Source: Ghiorsea sp. (GTDB taxonomy: Bacteria > Pseudomonadota > Zetaproteobacteria > Mariprofundales > Mariprofundaceae). From it: 64,000 nucleotides of DNA. The stretch covers positions 1 through 64,000 of the forward strand of contig JAUZSH010000031.1 of assembly GCA_030949605.1 (NCBI GenBank), given 5' to 3'. This document shows, piece after piece, positions 8,702 to 18,227 of this stretch (the first letter of the stretch is position 1; every line of letters starts with the position of its first letter). The notes below the pieces were generated by a model. That model saw nothing but the letters and a program-made list of their open reading frames with translations, did no database searches and had not been told where the DNA came from. A program made the position numbers and the translations under genes.

Positions 8702-8764
8702 CTAGAATGTTATGGTTACTCGCTTGCTTTGCGCGAAACGCGCTGAATCTTGGCGAAGGTATTG
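8702..8764 (-). other. Fragment ending in an ISb-family terminal repeat
   Basis: The last 18 bases, ATCTTGGCGAAGGTATTG, differ by one base from the ISb end. They interrupt the ISb copy 1 transposase sequence (the codons around KKFPDALN), so a related element inserted here and was later cut by the IS30 copy on its left. Its body is not recognisable. Confidence 0.5.
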
Positions 8765-8858
8765 TCAATGCATCTGGAAACTTTTTGTGCCGCGCCTCAA
8801 TTTGAAAGTATTCTGTAAGTACCCCATCCTCACACGTTTCATGTACGAGATATTCATT

Positions 8859-9792
8859 AGACATCTTTCCTAAATAACGTGATTCTCTTATTGGTTATTA
8901 ACCCTACCTCAGATACACGGTTTGTGTATGATGTATGCATCATGGAACCCTACAAAGAAATCATCCACTGTAAGCCTCAAAAATTTTTGCGTATGACAGG
9001 AATAACGCAAAAAAACTTTTCAGATTTATATGATAAAGTAAAGCAATATATTGAAAATGAAAAGAAGCTTAACCCTCTGAAAAGGCGCGGTCTGAAAAGT
9101 TCTAGAGTATCATTGCAAGATTGTATCTTGTTAGCACTTTACTATATTCGCCACTATCCAACCTTTCAAGTTCTTGGCAATGTTTTTGGAATACAAGAGT
9201 CCTACTGTCACAAGGTATATAGCCGTTATGTGAGGATCATAGCTAACGTTGAAAAACTTCCTAGTCGACTAGACCTTATTGATAATAAAAGGGAAACATT
9301 GATTGTAGATGTATCAGAACAACCCATAGAGCGTCCTGTAAAACATCAAAAACAATATTACTCAGGCAAGAAAAAACGCCATACGATTAAAGCTCAAATC
9401 ATAGCTTGCGCTACAACAGGAAAGGTTTTATCGGTTGTTTGTGCAAAAGGGAAAAAGCATGACTTCAGCGTATTTAAAGAAAGTCGCCTTCCTATTCACC
9501 CAAATTCTAAACTCTTAGCTGATTCAGGCTATCAAGGGCTTAAAAAATATCATGAGAACTCCATGACACCGATAAAAAAACAGAAAGGAGTTGAGCGTTC
9601 AAAGGAAGGTAAGAGCTTCAATAAATCCTTATCAAAGAAGCGTATTCTCATTGAAAACATTAACCGATTTTGTAAAATATTCAGAATAGTCAAAGAGGTA
9701 TATCGGGGGAAACACAAAAACTATGGCTTAAATTGGCGGGTCGTGGCGGCTTTAGTCAATATGAGATATGGGTTTATTTAGGAAAGATGTCT
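8859..9792 (+). mobile_element. IS5-type element ISa, copy 2, complete (934 bp)
   Basis: Terminal inverted repeats AGACATCTTTCCTAAATAA (left) and the complement ending GATGTCT (right), with a 3-bp target duplication ATT (8856-8858 and 9793-9795). It sits in the transposase gene of ISb copy 1. Copy 3 (40010-41222) has exactly this length once its own insertion is subtracted. Confidence 0.92.
8942..9781 (+). CDS. IS5-family transposase (HTH_Tnp_4 / DDE_Tnp_4 type)
   Basis: About 279 residues from ATG at 8942. The N-terminal half has a helix-turn-helix region (SSRVSLQDCILLALYYIRHYPTFQVLG). The DDE half shows the first Asp in ETLIVDVSEQPIERP, the second in KLLADSGYQGL, and a final Glu in the ILIENINRFCKIFRIVKE helix. 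The SGKKKRHTIKAQI segment is typical of this branch. An upstream in-frame GTG at 8879 is less likely. Intact, and it carries all parts missing in copies 1 and 3, so it could mobilise them. Confidence 0.92.
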   Translation: MEPYKEIIHCKPQKFLRMTGITQKNFSDLYDKVKQYIENEKKLNPLKRRGLKSSRVSLQDCILLALYYIRHYPTFQVLGNVFGIQESYCHKVYSRYVRIIANVEKLPSRLDLIDNKRETLIVDVSEQPIERPVKHQKQYYSGKKKRHTIKAQIIACATTGKVLSVVCAKGKKHDFSVFKESRLPIHPNSKLLADSGYQGLKKYHENSMTPIKKQKGVERSKEGKSFNKSLSKKRILIENINRFCKIFRIVKEVYRGKHKNYGLNWRVVAALVNMRYGFI

Positions 9793-9960
9793 ATTAGATA
9801 TTTTTTGCGGCAGTAACCGTTCACCATAAATCCGTTTACGCCCACGTCCTGAATATTCACCCTGCCAAGGCAAATAAAGCTGAGAATTATAACGTAGTTT
9901 ACAAATCAGGTGCAAATTGACTTGCCTCACCATCTGCAAGGCAAAATTATTGCCTAACTC

Positions 9961-10233
9961 CTTACATTGAGCGGGTATGTTTTATCGTTTTATTGGTTAT
10001 TTTATCCTTATAAATCAATGAGATAAGGATATACATCACGATTCTGATTATCCTACGAATTTCAATCTACAACCAACTTAAGCAAAAAGTTGAAAATCGG
10101 TACCGTAATTTTCATTAAATGGCTAAATGATTCGGTCATAAAAGGCTATTTTTATTCAATATGATGAGAACAAACATCATCCGACATCAATTTTAAATCA
10201 TTTTTTTAAAAAGAGATACCCGCTCAATGTAAG
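9961..10233 (+). repeat. Mini-element family A, copy 2 (273 bp)
   Basis: Inverted ends CTTACATTGAGCGGGTAT at 9961 and its complement ending at 10233. Together with the IS1634-like fragment to its right it forms a composite 9961-10864 bounded by the 6-bp duplication TAACTC (9955-9960 and 10865-10870). So A2 now serves as the left end of that composite. Confidence 0.85.
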
Positions 10234-10864
10234 TAATGCCTTACCGATCAACGGGATGCCGCCATCCTGACTGACCATCATCTCCAACATGACTTGTTTC
10301 AAATCAGGGCGATGATCCTTGGAGTACCCTAATTTAATCGCAACGGTTTCATCATCCGTTTTTTCCAAATAATCACCAGACAGCGTAAAACTGGTGCTAT
10401 CAAGGCTATTGAAACGCGTATCAACCTTCTCCTGACGGCAAACATTCAAAGAAATTTCACTAAACAATAGTTCAGTTCCATAACCATGACAGCGATCCAG
10501 TACGCGCCCTAATTGAAAACGATTAAAATCCTCCGCTTTTACGCCCTCACGAAAAAGCAATGATAACGGCACTTTTTTGAAAAATAAGGGCGTTAAACTC
10601 AATGGTTTATTAGAAAAACCCAACCCATTCATAATCATGCCGGCCACAGTTTCCCCTGCTGATAAGGTCTCACCTTGAAAAGAACCAAGTCGCTTATCAA
10701 TAAGCTCAACAATATTCAAATCTTTGATGACACCAGCAATGATACCTAAGTGATCTAAACGTTCTATTGAGTAGCTGTTTGTATTAATAGCTCTATACCT
10801 ACCTTGTGAAATTAGAGGCGAAGCATAAATGATTTTTTGAATAAAGTTACCCACTCAATGTAAG
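10234..10864 (-). pseudogene. IS1634-like transposase, N-terminal part only
   Basis: The right end of the element is CTTACATTGAGTGGGTA (reversed, ending 10864), the same as the ends of mini-element A except for one base in the first 17. The coding part reads YSIERLDHLGIIAGVIKDLN, VELIDKRLG, ETLSAGETVAGMIMNGLGF and LDSTSFTLSGDYLE, the DUF4277-plus-DDE layout of IS1634-family transposases of about 550 residues. Only about 210 codons survive, and the frame runs into mini-element A2 after GGIPLIGKAL. The first catalytic Asp (LDSTSF) is present, the rest lost. No good start codon is visible; a GTG at 10854 inside the end repeat is possible. Confidence 0.75.
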
Positions 10865-10870
10865 TAACTC

Positions 10871-11529
10871 GCCATCAAAAAGAAAGTACTTTGGCACACA
10901 TGAATCAGAAATAAGTGATTTAACTTCCCTTATTTTCTCTTGTAAAACAGTCATATAGGGTGATAACTCAACATCACGGCGATTAAAGTTTTTTCTTCCT
11001 TTGGGGCGACCTCGTTTTTTTACTGTTTTTTCATCGCTTTTAGAAACTTCTTTTTCGGTGCTTATTTCGCGATACTTTGAGCAGCCTGTCAGCTCTTTTT
11101 TGATTAACTGGTGCATCTGCAATGGAAAAGATTTGCGGCGCTTTACACTAATCAGGCTAATGCATAGGAAGCACAGTCCTGGCACAACTTGCCCTTGAAC
11201 GGAAGAAAAAAAAAGTCCAGGCCATGCGTTTTCTTGCCGCTTTTAGTAACGGTGACTTCATCACCCGCGAGTAAAATAACATCGTCTTTATCTTGCAGAA
11301 AAGAGCGGCATAAAAGCCAATTCATTTTCATCCATGCTATATTCAGTAGACCAAAAAAGCGTTGAACCGTTCGATAACTTCCACCATCAGCTGACCAGCG
11401 AGATAACCCCAGCATCGTCACTCGCCCCGTCATAGAGAGTGCTGCCTCGGTGATTACTTTAAGCTGTTTGAATGTTTTTGAATCCAAAGTATTGCTTATT
11501 GGCGATAGGATGCGCATTATTTCATTCAT
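10871..11529 (-). pseudogene. ISb copy 1 transposase, N-terminal half
   Basis: Starts at ATG 11529 (MNEIMRILSPISNTLDSKTF). ISd inserted directly upstream, its duplication CATGGG covering this start codon. The frame holds the first catalytic Asp (ILLAGDEVTVTKSG) and then meets a run of nine T (sense strand), after which the family sequence continues in the -1 frame (SSVQGQVVPGLCFLCISLI). Beyond it KKRGRPKGRKNFNRRD is intact here, unlike in copy 2. It ends at the composite insertion after KYFLFDGEL. Confidence 0.8.
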
Positions 11530-12334
11530 GGGAGGTAATTGCAAAACTCTTCATTCGTGCCGAATTATCGCTATTTAAAGCGTGAAAAAAAACTCCCTGC
11601 TGGTAATATAAGTCATCAACGACACAAACCAACAAGGAGATTATAGATGAACCACCTACATGATGAATTATCGCAAATCTGGCAAAGAATTCAAGGGTCA
11701 TTATTTCCTTGGCTTGAGGATGAGCTTGGTCCATTGAGCGAAAAGCAGTGTCAACTTGTTAAGATACTTGAGATTATTCGCATCGAGGAACATCTACATA
11801 GTTATTATCGCATGACTGGTCGACCACCTGCAAATCGGGTTGCCATAGCACGAGCGTTTGTTGCCAAAATGGTCTACAACATGCCATTCACTTCGATGCT
11901 TGTTGAACGTTTAAAATCGGATAAAACCTTGCGTCGCATCTGCGGTTGGGAGGCGCAATATCAGGTACCCGATGAGTCTTCATTCTCCCGCGCTTATGCC
12001 GAGTTCTCAGCTAGTCGCCTGCCCGAACGTGTCCATGAAACGTTAATTCTAAAAAGTTACACGAAAGAAATTATTGGTCATCTGTCCAAAGATTCAACGG
12101 CTATCCATGCACGCGAAAAACCTGCTAAAAAAGAGGCTAAAGCCAAGCCAGCACCCAAAAAGCGTGGTCGTCCGAAGAAAGGGGAAGAACGCCCTAAGCC
12201 AATGACTCGACTGGAAAAGCAAAGTGATGGCATGAGCTTACAGGCGATGTTGGATGACCTTCCTACAGCCTGCGACGTAGGAACCAAGCGCAACAGCAAA
12301 GGGCATAAAACCAGCTGGGTCGGTTATAAACTTC

Positions 12335-13438
12335 CCTGAATTCGTATCATAAGTGCAATCGTATGTAATCGCTATTCTTATCAGTTCATTCTGGTGAGGG
12401 TGTTGGCTACAAGATAAGTCGATTTAAAGGTGCGTGATATGAGATATAAACAATTAAACTTACAAGAGCGTCACTACATTGAACTAGAGCGTAAGAAGGG
12501 TACTTTTCAGAAGGATATTGCTTCGGCATTAGGGCGTTCCTGCAGCACGTTGTGCAGGGAGCTTTCACGCAACACAGGGCAACGGGGCTACCGTCATATT
12601 CAAGCCAACAATAAGGCTTTCACGCGTCACAAAGATAAGCCGAAAGCAATCAAACTTACCAATGATATCAAGACGGTAATATCCGAATATATCGAACAAG
12701 ACTGGAGTCCTGAACAAGTTGCTGGTCGATTGAAAAAGGATGATGTGATTAGCGTTCATCATGAGACGATTTATCAATATGTTTTAGCGGACAAAAAGGC
12801 TGGCGGTGTTTTGTATACTCATCTTAGGCACCAAAATAAAACCTACAGGAAACGTTATGGATCGGCGCATACTCGTCATGGTATCACCAATCGGGTGGAT
12901 ATTGATGAACGTCCTGAAGTGGCTAACAAACGAGAGCGAATAGGTGATTGGGAAGGTGATACCATGATAGGAAAAGATCACAAAGGCGTGCTTGTAACAC
13001 TCGATGATCGTCGCTCAAAACTTCGCCTTGCAGCACCGCTTAAGAGCAAGCATGCCAAGAACGTGACGGCAACCATTATCAAGCTTTTGGAGCCAATAAA
13101 AGACTGGGTACACACGATCACTTTCGACAACGGCAAAGAATTCGCATTCCATAAGACCATCGCCAAAACACTCGACTGTAATGCCTATTTTGCAAAGCCC
13201 TATCACTCTTGGGAACGTGGTCAAAATGAGAATGCAAACGGTCTTCTACGGCAGTACTTCCCCAAAGCAATGAGCTTGCTTGAAGTGACTACAAAAGAAG
13301 TTCTAAAAGCCGTTCATAGGCTTAATAACCGACCCAAAAAGTGTTTGGGGTTCAAAACTCCATACGAAGTATTTGAGGAAAATACAGGAGTTCACATAAA
13401 ATCGATAGTGGAAATTGCACTTATCACTTGAATTCAGG
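12335..13438 (+). mobile_element. IS30-family element, copy 2 (1104 bp)
   Basis: CCTGAATTC...GAATTCAGG with the 3-bp target duplication TTC (12332-12334 and 13439-13441). Inserted in the ISd transposase gene. Opposite orientation to copy 1. Confidence 0.92.
12439..13431 (+). CDS. IS30-family transposase
   Basis: Same protein as at 7605-8597 with a handful of substitutions (V for I, V for A, D for E, N for D). ATG at 12439 follows AAGGTG. Complete DDE domain: DWEGDTMIG, TFDNGKEF and NENANGLLRQYFP. Intact and probably active. The stop lies six bases inside the right end of the element. Confidence 0.93.
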   Translation: MRYKQLNLQERHYIELERKKGTFQKDIASALGRSCSTLCRELSRNTGQRGYRHIQANNKAFTRHKDKPKAIKLTNDIKTVISEYIEQDWSPEQVAGRLKKDDVISVHHETIYQYVLADKKAGGVLYTHLRHQNKTYRKRYGSAHTRHGITNRVDIDERPEVANKRERIGDWEGDTMIGKDHKGVLVTLDDRRSKLRLAAPLKSKHAKNVTATIIKLLEPIKDWVHTITFDNGKEFAFHKTIAKTLDCNAYFAKPYHSWERGQNENANGLLRQYFPKAMSLLEVTTKEVLKAVHRLNNRPKKCLGFKTPYEVFEENTGVHIKSIVEIALIT

Positions 13439-14180
13439 TTCATATTGACGCTGCAGATGGCGGAATCCCGATCAGTTGCTTACTGTCATCAGCCTCTATG
13501 CATGACTCTCAAGCTGCCATCCCATTGGCAGAAATAAGCAATACCCGAGTTTCTAGCCTGTATGACTTGATGGATGCCGCTTATGATGCTCCATCTATTC
13601 ATGCACACAGTCAAAAGCTAGGGCATGTTCCAATTATTGATACCAACCCACGTACCACGGTACGCAAAAAGAAGATTGCGGCGGAAAACAAAGCACGTGC
13701 AACAATCAACATGAAGCCTGCTGAAGCAACCCGTTATCACGAACGCAGTACAGTTGAACGTGTTAATGGTCGTTTAAAGGATGAATTTGGAGGACGCTTT
13801 GTACGGGTGAAAGGCGATGTCAAAGTCATGTGCCACCTGATGTTTGGCATTCTCGCGCTTACTGCAGACCAGCTTATGCGCATGATCCAATAACGATAAG
13901 CCCTATCCAGAACACTGAACTGAAAGACTGTATTTTAAGAATGCAGTGGAATCACTCGCCTTAAAAACCAGAAAATGTTGAAAAATGATATGTTCTGAGA
14001 AAAATTGAGGCTCAAAACTAAAACAATTTAACCATATGAAAAATACGGGTTAAGTTTTCGGTTTGGCCTAGAGTTTTGCAATTACCTCATGGGTAGCTTC
14101 TTTTGTTTGGTTATTTGTTTTTTAGAAAAAAATTATACTATGACAAAGAGGCTACCCTATCAATTTTGGCGAAGGTATTG

Positions 14181-14462
14181 AAGCTTGTTTAGCGTTGAAA
14201 ACATTATGTTTCCATGTCTTTTCATTAAATACCAAAAATCAAAATAAAGGGTGCGGAATGTCGGTTCCATCATAGGGTCAGACAGGTTATAAAATAACTG
14301 CATACAATGAACGCGAAGCATGACAGTAAATGGGTATGGTGGGCGACCATTTCCTTTTTTCGGATAATACTTTGAAAGCTTACCTTCCAGCGCGGGCCAA
14401 GGAATAAGACTATCCATGCGATTTAGAAATTGTTCGCGCCGTGTTACATGCTTTTTGTTCAA
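14181..14462 (-). pseudogene. Fragment of another IS5-family transposase
   Basis: Starts at ATG 14462 (MNKKHVTRREQFLNRMDSLI) and shows the IS5-type N-terminal motifs: IPWPALEGKLSKYYP, GNGRPPYPFTVMLRVHCMQL and FYNLSDPMME. After that, about 35 residues normally found before the FRxLL segment are missing (FWYLMKRHGNIMF follows at once), so there is an internal deletion. ISb copy 1 has inserted at 14180 and removed the rest. Confidence 0.75.
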
Positions 14463-14530
14463 ATACTACGCTTCCGCCTTAAGGTGACTCAAGAATGACG
14501 GTTCTTAGCCCGACTGCGTAACATTAATGA

Positions 14531-15037
14531 TTAATGCTCTAAACTAACATTGGCATAAAATGCAATGCCAGTTGCTTCATCTTCAGCCAACATAAACCAA
14601 CCTTCGAAACCTTGCGCTGTATCAGGGATATGGGTATGGGGAATAATTAACACGGTTTTCAAATTTTTACCATTCCCTACCTGAATAATGCGACACACTC
14701 CACCCAAAAGGTAGGAAGTATCATCCTCGTCACTTTCATCTTTAAAATTAAGCTGACAGTCCATTCCAAAATCATTGAGTGAACCATGATGGTCACGAAG
14801 AACACTGGTTTGCATGGTGATGATGTCACCATCAATAGCACCTGCGGTATGCACCAAGGCTAAGATTTGCGAGCCTTCCATCTCAGTAATAAAATCACTA
14901 AACTTTCCTTCAACAATCGCTTCAAATTCAAAGTTTTTATCCACAATTTGAAATGCTGCGAAATTCACACTTCGTGTTTCACCTGCCATAGCAATATTGG
15001 GTAGCAACAACAAACTCAATAAAATAATTTTTAACAT
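14531..15037 (-). CDS. Periplasmic protein of unknown function
   Basis: 168 residues, ATG at 15037 after AGGAAA. Clear signal peptide ending AMA-GETRS. The mature part is acidic with predicted strands (FEFEAIVEGKFSDFITEM, ILALVHTAGAIDGDIITMQT, HIPDTAQGFEGWFMLAEDEA) and two Cys (MDCQLNF, GVCRII) that could form a disulphide. I recognise no family. A degenerate family C end (CTGCGTAACATTAATGA) lies just beyond the stop. Confidence 0.7.
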   Translation of the reverse strand: MLKIILLSLLLLPNIAMAGETRSVNFAAFQIVDKNFEFEAIVEGKFSDFITEMEGSQILALVHTAGAIDGDIITMQTSVLRDHHGSLNDFGMDCQLNFKDESDEDDTSYLLGGVCRIIQVGNGKNLKTVLIIPHTHIPDTAQGFEGWFMLAEDEATGIAFYANVSLEH

Positions 15038-15241
15038 ACAATTTCCTCGTTCCTACGCTAGAGTTCGGACTAGAGAAGAATGCCGCAACAGCCCCCCATA
15101 TTGCCATCCGTGAGAATGACAGGCTTTTGATGTTATGCATAACATCAGTTATAATGTTAACCACGGGGCTAAAGTCCCACTTTTTTATGCCCCCGTGCTT
15201 CATTTTGAAGTGCTGTTCAATGAGCTGTGTAATATCCGTGA

Positions 15242-15766
15242 TTAAAGAAGCTCATCTAACTCGCGCATACTTTGCTCAAGTTCATCCATGACATCACCGT
15301 GTGTTTTAGAGCTTCTTTTTTTCTTAGATTTACCCTTGGATTGCGAAGCCTCCGTAGAAGAAGTTTTAAGGGCTAGCTTCTTCTTTTCTGCACCTATGGA
15401 CTGGTGAGTCTCGCGAAGCTGAATTTCTAAAAAACGTGCCAATTCGTCAAAGTATTTGACTAGCCTTAGCATTTTTGGAGCAAGTATAGCTGCCGCTTTC
15501 TTACCTATTCTTTTTTTTGACTTCATTTGCTGATCAATTAACGCATGGACTTCAATATATAAAGCCTGAAATTCAGAAAAATATGGGTAGGCACTGCTTG
15601 CTGGAGAAAACGTTTTGACATCTTCAATGAAACAAGAAGACATTATTTCTTTTTTTAGCTTTAAATCTACGGGCATACCATTGGTGAAAGCTTCCAACCG
15701 CATACTCCAGTCTTTATGATACGTTCTTACCTGATAAAAAAAATCTAACTCTTGAGAATGCATGTA
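15242..15766 (-). CDS. Hypothetical basic/coiled-coil protein, 5' end cut by ISc copy 1
   Basis: About 170 residues of native sequence, likely continuing upstream before ISc inserted at 15766; the frame runs on into the IS end, so the original start is lost or is the ATG at about 15762 (MHSQELDFFYQVRTYHKDWS). Middle region helical (ALIDQQMKSKKRIGKKAAAI, LVKYFDELARFLEIQLRETH). Then a Lys/Ser-rich linker and an acidic C-terminal helix (DVMDELEQSMRELDELL). No family recognised. Confidence 0.5.
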   Translation of the reverse strand, partial: YMHSQELDFFYQVRTYHKDWSMRLEAFTNGMPVDLKLKKEIMSSCFIEDVKTFSPASSAYPYFSEFQALYIEVHALIDQQMKSKKRIGKKAAAILAPKMLRLVKYFDELARFLEIQLRETHQSIGAEKKKLALKTSSTEASQSKGKSKKKRSSKTHGDVMDELEQSMRELDELL

Positions 15767-17036
15767 CTGTCCGACGAAAATCAGTAGGGTCATAAAAAAG
15801 GTCTGAATTCCCAAAGAATATGTTAGATTTGTAGTTATTAATACAGCAAATCAAACGATCGGAGAATCCAGACCATGCGATACATTAACACAGTATTTTC
15901 ACAATTACTTTCAGAAGTTCCTCGTTCTGTTTTTAAGAGGGCTGTCGACCGCCATCATGGTGACAAACGTGCGGGTAGTATGAGCTGCTGGACGCAGTTT
16001 TGTACGATTTTGTACGGTCAACTTTCATCCAAGCAAACACTTCGAGATACCTGCCTATCGTGGGCAAGTCAGAGTCACTTATATTATCATTTTGGAGCCT
16101 CAAAAGCTGCGCGTTCGACTTTGTCCGATGCCAAGCGAGAGCGTCCATCAGCAATTTATCTTGAACTTTTTATTGGCTTTTAAATCAGCTGAGAGAAGCA
16201 ACCACCTCATGCAAAGATGTTGTTCGATTGATTGATTCGACCACCATTAATCTGTGTAAACAACAATTTAATTGGGCAACATTTCGTAGTGGTAAGGCAG
16301 GTATTAAAATTCATACTGTTTACGACCCAAACAACAAGGTACCAACATTTTCTCTATCACCACGGCAAGTAAACATGATAAAAAGGCTGCTGAAAAGATG
16401 CCTCTACTGGATGGTGCAACCTATGTTTTTGATAGAGCCTACAACGATTATGCATGGTACTATAGCATGAGCCTGCGTGACATTTCTTTTGTCGGGCGCA
16501 TGAAATCAACGACAAGGTTTGAGGTGGCTGAAGTGCTGAAGGCATCAGGGAAAGGGGTGTTAAAAGATGAATTGATTCACCTCTCTTCAACCAAAGCCAA
16601 GAAAGATTGCCCCTGTATATTACGCCATATTCGTTTCTTGCGCGAGGAAGATGGCAAGGAGTTATCATTCATCACCAATGACCTAAAACGAACCGCAGTA
16701 GAGATTGCAGACCTATACAAACAACGTTGGCAGATTGAGTTGTTCTTCAAATGGATTAAGCAGAACCTAAAAATCAAACGTTTTCTTGGAACCAATGAGA
16801 ATGCTGTGAGAACACAGATTATTATTGCCATGATTAGTTACCTATTGCTCAAGCTTGTGAATAAAAAAGTGCTTCAAAACTATCCCTGCATCAGGTCGCT
16901 ATACTCGTTGCGGCAAACCTGATGAGCCGACGAAACATCTTTGATCTACTCTTGCAAAAGGAGCTTCAAAAGCCTCCAGAAAATCGTTCAAACCAGCTAA
17001 CCTTTGGGTTTGGGTGATTTTCGTCGGACAGTAGTG
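15766..17036 (+). mobile_element. IS4-family element ISc, copy 1
   Basis: Ends ACTGTCCGACGAAAATCA and its complement, extended on the right to AGTAGTG. Its right end lies in the left untranslated end of ISb copy 2, but its left flank is the unrelated gene at 15242-15766, so the left part of ISb copy 2 was lost together with one flank of this insertion. Confidence 0.85.
15875..17017 (+). pseudogene. ISc copy 1 transposase with three single-base deletions
   Basis: Starts MRYINTVFSQLLSEVPRSVF (DUF4372-type N-terminus). Compared with copy 2, it is shortened at three homopolymers: T5 near 16166 (at LELF/YWLLNQ), T4 near 16351 (VPTFF) and A6 near 16864 (LVNKKSASK). The catalytic parts are recognisable in three frames: LIDSTTINL, YVFDRAYNDYAWY, and the YREK-type helix YKQRWQIELFFKWIKQ. 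Not translatable as one protein. Confidence 0.85.
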
Positions 17037-18227
17037 TATAATTTTTTTCTAAAAAACAAATAACCAAACAAAAGAAGCTACCCATGAATGAAATAATGCG
17101 CATCCTATCGCCAATAAGCAATACTTTGGATTCAAAAACATTCAAACAGCTTAAAGTAATCACCGAGGCAGCACTCTCTATGACGGGACGAGTGACGATG
17201 CTGGGGTTATCTCGCTGGTCAGGTGATGGTGGAAGTTATCGAACGGTTCAACGCTTTTTTGGTCTACTGAATATAGCATGGATGAAAATGAATTGGCATT
17301 TATGCCGCTCTTTTCTGCAAGATAAAGACGATGTTATTTTACTTGCGGGTGATGAAGTCACCGTTACTAAAAGCGGCAAGAAAACGCATGGTCTGGACTT
17401 TTTTTTTCTTCCGTTCAAGGGCAAGTTGTGCCAGGACTGTGCTTCCTATGCATTAGCCTGATTAGTGTAAAGCGCCGCAAATCTTTTCCATTGCAGATGC
17501 ACCAGTTAATCAAAAAAGAGCTGACAGGCTGCTCAAAGTATCGCGAAATAAGCACCGAAAAAGAAATTTCTAAAAGCGATGAAAAACAGTAAAAAACGAG
17601 GTCGCCCCAAAGGAAGAAAAAACTTTAATCGCCGTGATGTTGAGTTATCACCCTATATGACTGTTTTACAAGAGAAAATAAGGGAAGTTAAATCACTTAT
17701 TTCTGATTCATGTGTGCCAAAGTACTTTCTTTTGATGGCGAGTTAGGCAATAATTTTGCCTTGCAGATGGTGAGGCAGGTCAATTTGCACCTGATTTGTA
17801 AACTACGTTATAATTCTCAGCTTTATTTGCCTTGGCAGGGTGAATATTCAGGACGTGGGCGTAAACGGATTTATGGTGAACGGTTACTGCCGCAAAAAAT
17901 ATCTAATGAATATCGCGTGCATGAAACGTGTGAGGATGGTGTACTTACAGAATACTTTCAAATTGAGGCACGGCACAAAAAGTTTCCAGATGCATTGAAT
18001 GTTGTCATTATAAGAAAAACGTCAGTGAGTAGCGGGAAAACAGCTCATGTTATTTTGTTTAGCTCTGATCTTGCATTGGGATGGGATAAAGTCGTTGATT
18101 ATTATCGTTTGCGCTTCCAGATTGAATTCAATTTCCGTGATGCTAAACAATATTGGGGACTGGAAGATTTCATGGTTGTAAAAGAAGCCAAAGTTCGAAA
18201 TAGCGCATGTTTTTCAATGTTTATGGT

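Larger units (their letters stand above)
11647..13893 (+). pseudogene. ISd transposase, split by IS30 copy 2
   Basis: N-terminal part 11647-12334: DUF772-type domain (NRVAIARAFVAKMVYNMPFT, RRICGWEAQYQVPDESSFSR), first Asp in HLSKDSTAIHA, then a long basic linker with KKRGRPKKGEERPKP. The C-terminal part resumes after IS30 at 13439 as HIDAADGGIPISCLL..., through DAAYDAPSIH and DTNPR to the ERSTVERVNGRLKDEFGGRF signature with the catalytic Glu, ending at 13893. Without IS30 the frame is continuous (GYKL-HIDAADGG), so this was an intact, probably active gene until the IS30 insertion. Preceded by AAGGAG at 11634. Confidence 0.88.
11533..14087 (+). mobile_element. ISd (IS5/IS1182-like), interrupted by IS30 copy 2
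   Basis: Inverted ends AGGTAATTGCAAAACTC (left) and GAGTTTTGCAATTACCT (right), flanked by the 6-bp duplication CATGGG (11527-11532 and 14088-14093). Native length about 1448 bp after removing IS30 and its duplicated TTC. The 190 bases after the transposase stop carry no gene. Confidence 0.88.
8765..14180 (-). mobile_element. ISb copy 1 (IS4/IS701-like), 5' two thirds, interrupted by three other insertions
   Basis: The outer left end is at 14180 (terminal repeat CAATACCTTCGCCAAAAT read on the minus strand). From there the element is split by ISd plus IS30 (11533-14087, target duplication CATGGG), by the A2/IS1634-like composite (9961-10864, duplication TAACTC) and by ISa copy 2 (8859-9792, duplication ATT). 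It then ends abruptly at 8765. Joining the pieces 14088-14180, 10871-11532, 9796-9960 and 8765-8858 gives a sequence collinear with copy 2 at 17037-19726. It lacks the last third of the transposase. Confidence 0.85.
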
